A stretch of 7,163 nt of DNA, taken from Candidatus Margulisiibacteriota bacterium. Its GTDB lineage: Bacteria > Margulisbacteria > WOR-1 > O2-12-FULL-45-9. Location: positions 1-7,163 of the forward strand of contig JAHIUL010000042.1 of the NCBI GenBank assembly GCA_018817195.1, written 5' to 3'. Below, piece by piece: positions 6,208 to 7,163 of this stretch. Both the position numbers and the translations under genes were made by a program. How positions within the stretch are numbered: position 1 is the first letter of the stretch; the number at the start of each line of letters is the position of its first letter. The notes under the pieces are model-generated. The model searched no databases, was not told where the DNA came from, and worked only from the letters and a program-made list of their open reading frames with translations.

Positions 6208-7163
6208 ATTGAAAACCTTGTGCCCTGTCCAACTTCACTTTTGACTTGGATCTCCCCCTGATGTTCCTTAACAACCCGATAAGCAACTGCTAGCCCCATG
6301 CCAATCCCATCAACCTTTGTACTGTAAAACGGATCAAAAATCCGCCCCAAGCGGTCAGCCGGAATACCGCTGCCTGTATCTTCAACTTCCAGCTGAACCC
6401 GGTTTGGCTTTTCTCTATTAGCCAGAAGCGATAACCTGCCTCCGTCCGGCATTGCTTGAATAGCATTTAAACATAAGTTGAGAACAACCTGGGAAATCTG
6501 GTCCGCATCGCCTTCAATATCAGGTAAGGCTGAAATTTTCTTCTCAATAATTACATTCTTCTTTTCACATTGGCTTTCCAATAAATGTAAAACATCATTA
6601 ATAACGCTTTCCAGCTTATAATGGCTTAGCGCCAACTTTTGCGGATGGCCAAATTTTAAAAGTTTTTCAACTAAATTATTAATCCGGTCAGTCTGGCGCA
6701 AAACAACATTCTGGTAATTATTAATAAATTCCGGATCAGTGAGATTGTCTTTTAAAACCTGTGTCATTCCCTTGATAGCAGTTAAAGGATTTTTTATTTC
6801 GTGCGCCATGCCAGCTGACAAAGTGCCCAGGGCTGCCAATTTGTCGGCTTGAAGCAAGCTTTGGAAAAGTTTCTTGTTTTCCAAGGACAAATTATCAATC
6901 GTCTTCTGGTAACGATACTCGCCTTCAAAAAATATCCGGTCAATTATCTGCTGGACCCACTCGCGCAATGGTTGGAAGATCAAAACTGAAGCAAACACTA
7001 CTAAAAACATGGTTAATAAAGGATTAACACTGATTAAGTTTGAAAAAAAATAGTTGGTTACCAGAACCGCCACCACATAAAAGCCGGCAAACAATAAGGT
7101 TAGGGTCGAATAAACCAACCCCTGCCTGATAATTACTGAAATATCAAAAAGACGATGCTTTAA
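6180..7163 (-). CDS. Membrane-anchored sensor histidine kinase, C-terminal part (5' end beyond window)
   Basis: The frame stays open to the right edge, giving 327 residues. The TTG at 7118 is only an internal codon: the preceding residues (KHRLFDISVIIRQG) are coding and resemble the end of the membrane sensor region in 7TM-type kinases. Numbering from the edge, two membrane helices lie near 17-40 and 47-66, then a helical linker. HisKA follows, with the phosphoacceptor H121 in AGMAHEIKNPLTAIKG. The HATPase domain has an N-box (N229, N233), G1 DTGSGIP (from D262), F-box IFDPFYSTK (275-283) and G2 GIGMGLA (286-292). All catalytic motifs are intact. It should autophosphorylate and pass the phosphate to a response regulator, none of which is in the window. 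Its last 28 nt also encode the start of recO, so it heads or precedes the coupled operon. Confidence 0.88.
   Translation of the reverse strand, partial: LKHRLFDISVIIRQGLVYSTLTLLFAGFYVVAVLVTNYFFSNLISVNPLLTMFLVVFASVLIFQPLREWVQQIIDRIFFEGEYRYQKTIDNLSLENKKLFQSLLQADKLAALGTLSAGMAHEIKNPLTAIKGMTQVLKDNLTDPEFINNYQNVVLRQTDRINNLVEKLLKFGHPQKLALSHYKLESVINDVLHLLESQCEKKNVIIEKKISALPDIEGDADQISQVVLNLCLNAIQAMPDGGRLSLLANREKPNRVQLEVEDTGSGIPADRLGRIFDPFYSTKVDGIGMGLAVAYRVVKEHQGEIQVKSEVGQGTRFSIWLPIKLKA

Noticed and set aside
7116..7118. TTG at 7118 as the start of the histidine kinase
   Set aside because: The frame is open to the window edge and the extra residues resemble family sequence, so the gene is cut by the window, not begun there.

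Overview
This 7.2 kb window is almost entirely protein-coding and carries seven genes. Two run off its edges. The families present (RecO, a HisKA-type sensor kinase, an SDR epimerase, a DHH/DHHA1 phosphoesterase) are bacterial. The moderate-to-low G+C by eye, heavy gene overlap, Shine-Dalgarno sites and a very short RecO would suit an uncultivated candidate-phylum bacterium (for example a Margulisbacteria/Saganbacteria-like or Patescibacteria-like lineage). That placement is a guess from gene style, not a demonstrated affiliation.

Layout. Left block, minus strand: a GalE-like NAD-dependent epimerase (1238-315) is followed by the start of an MGDG-synthase/UgtP-like glycolipid glycosyltransferase (318 to beyond base 1), joined by a 4-nt ATGA overlap. 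The epimerase start codon lies directly downstream of a consensus extended -10 box, so its mRNA is predicted to be leaderless. The only real intergenic gap (1239-1341, 103 bp) follows. It separates the epimerase from a divergent plus-strand DHH/DHHA1 phosphoesterase of the NrnA type (1342-2463), which has a strong AGGAGG site that is partly inside a small hairpin.

Right block, minus strand, read from the right edge leftwards: a membrane-anchored sensor histidine kinase (5' end outside the window), a short RecO, an MFS exporter-like protein with a GTG start, a radical SAM protein with a C-terminal cysteine cluster, and a GT4 glycosyltransferase. Successive genes overlap by 28 nt, overlap by 7 nt, abut (TAA then ATG), and overlap by 4 nt (ATGA), so this looks like one translationally coupled operon. 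The GT4 gene and the DHH gene converge so tightly that their stop codons share the palindrome TTAA, leaving no intergenic terminator.

Functional reading (inference). The left block could make a nucleotide sugar and use it for a membrane glycolipid. The radical SAM, GT4 and MFS genes could form, decorate and move a small or envelope-associated product. RecO serves recombinational repair and may simply be embedded in the operon. I found no CRISPR array, RNA gene, insertion sequence or prophage. No clearly new defence or mobile system is evident; the points worth checking are regulatory and architectural.
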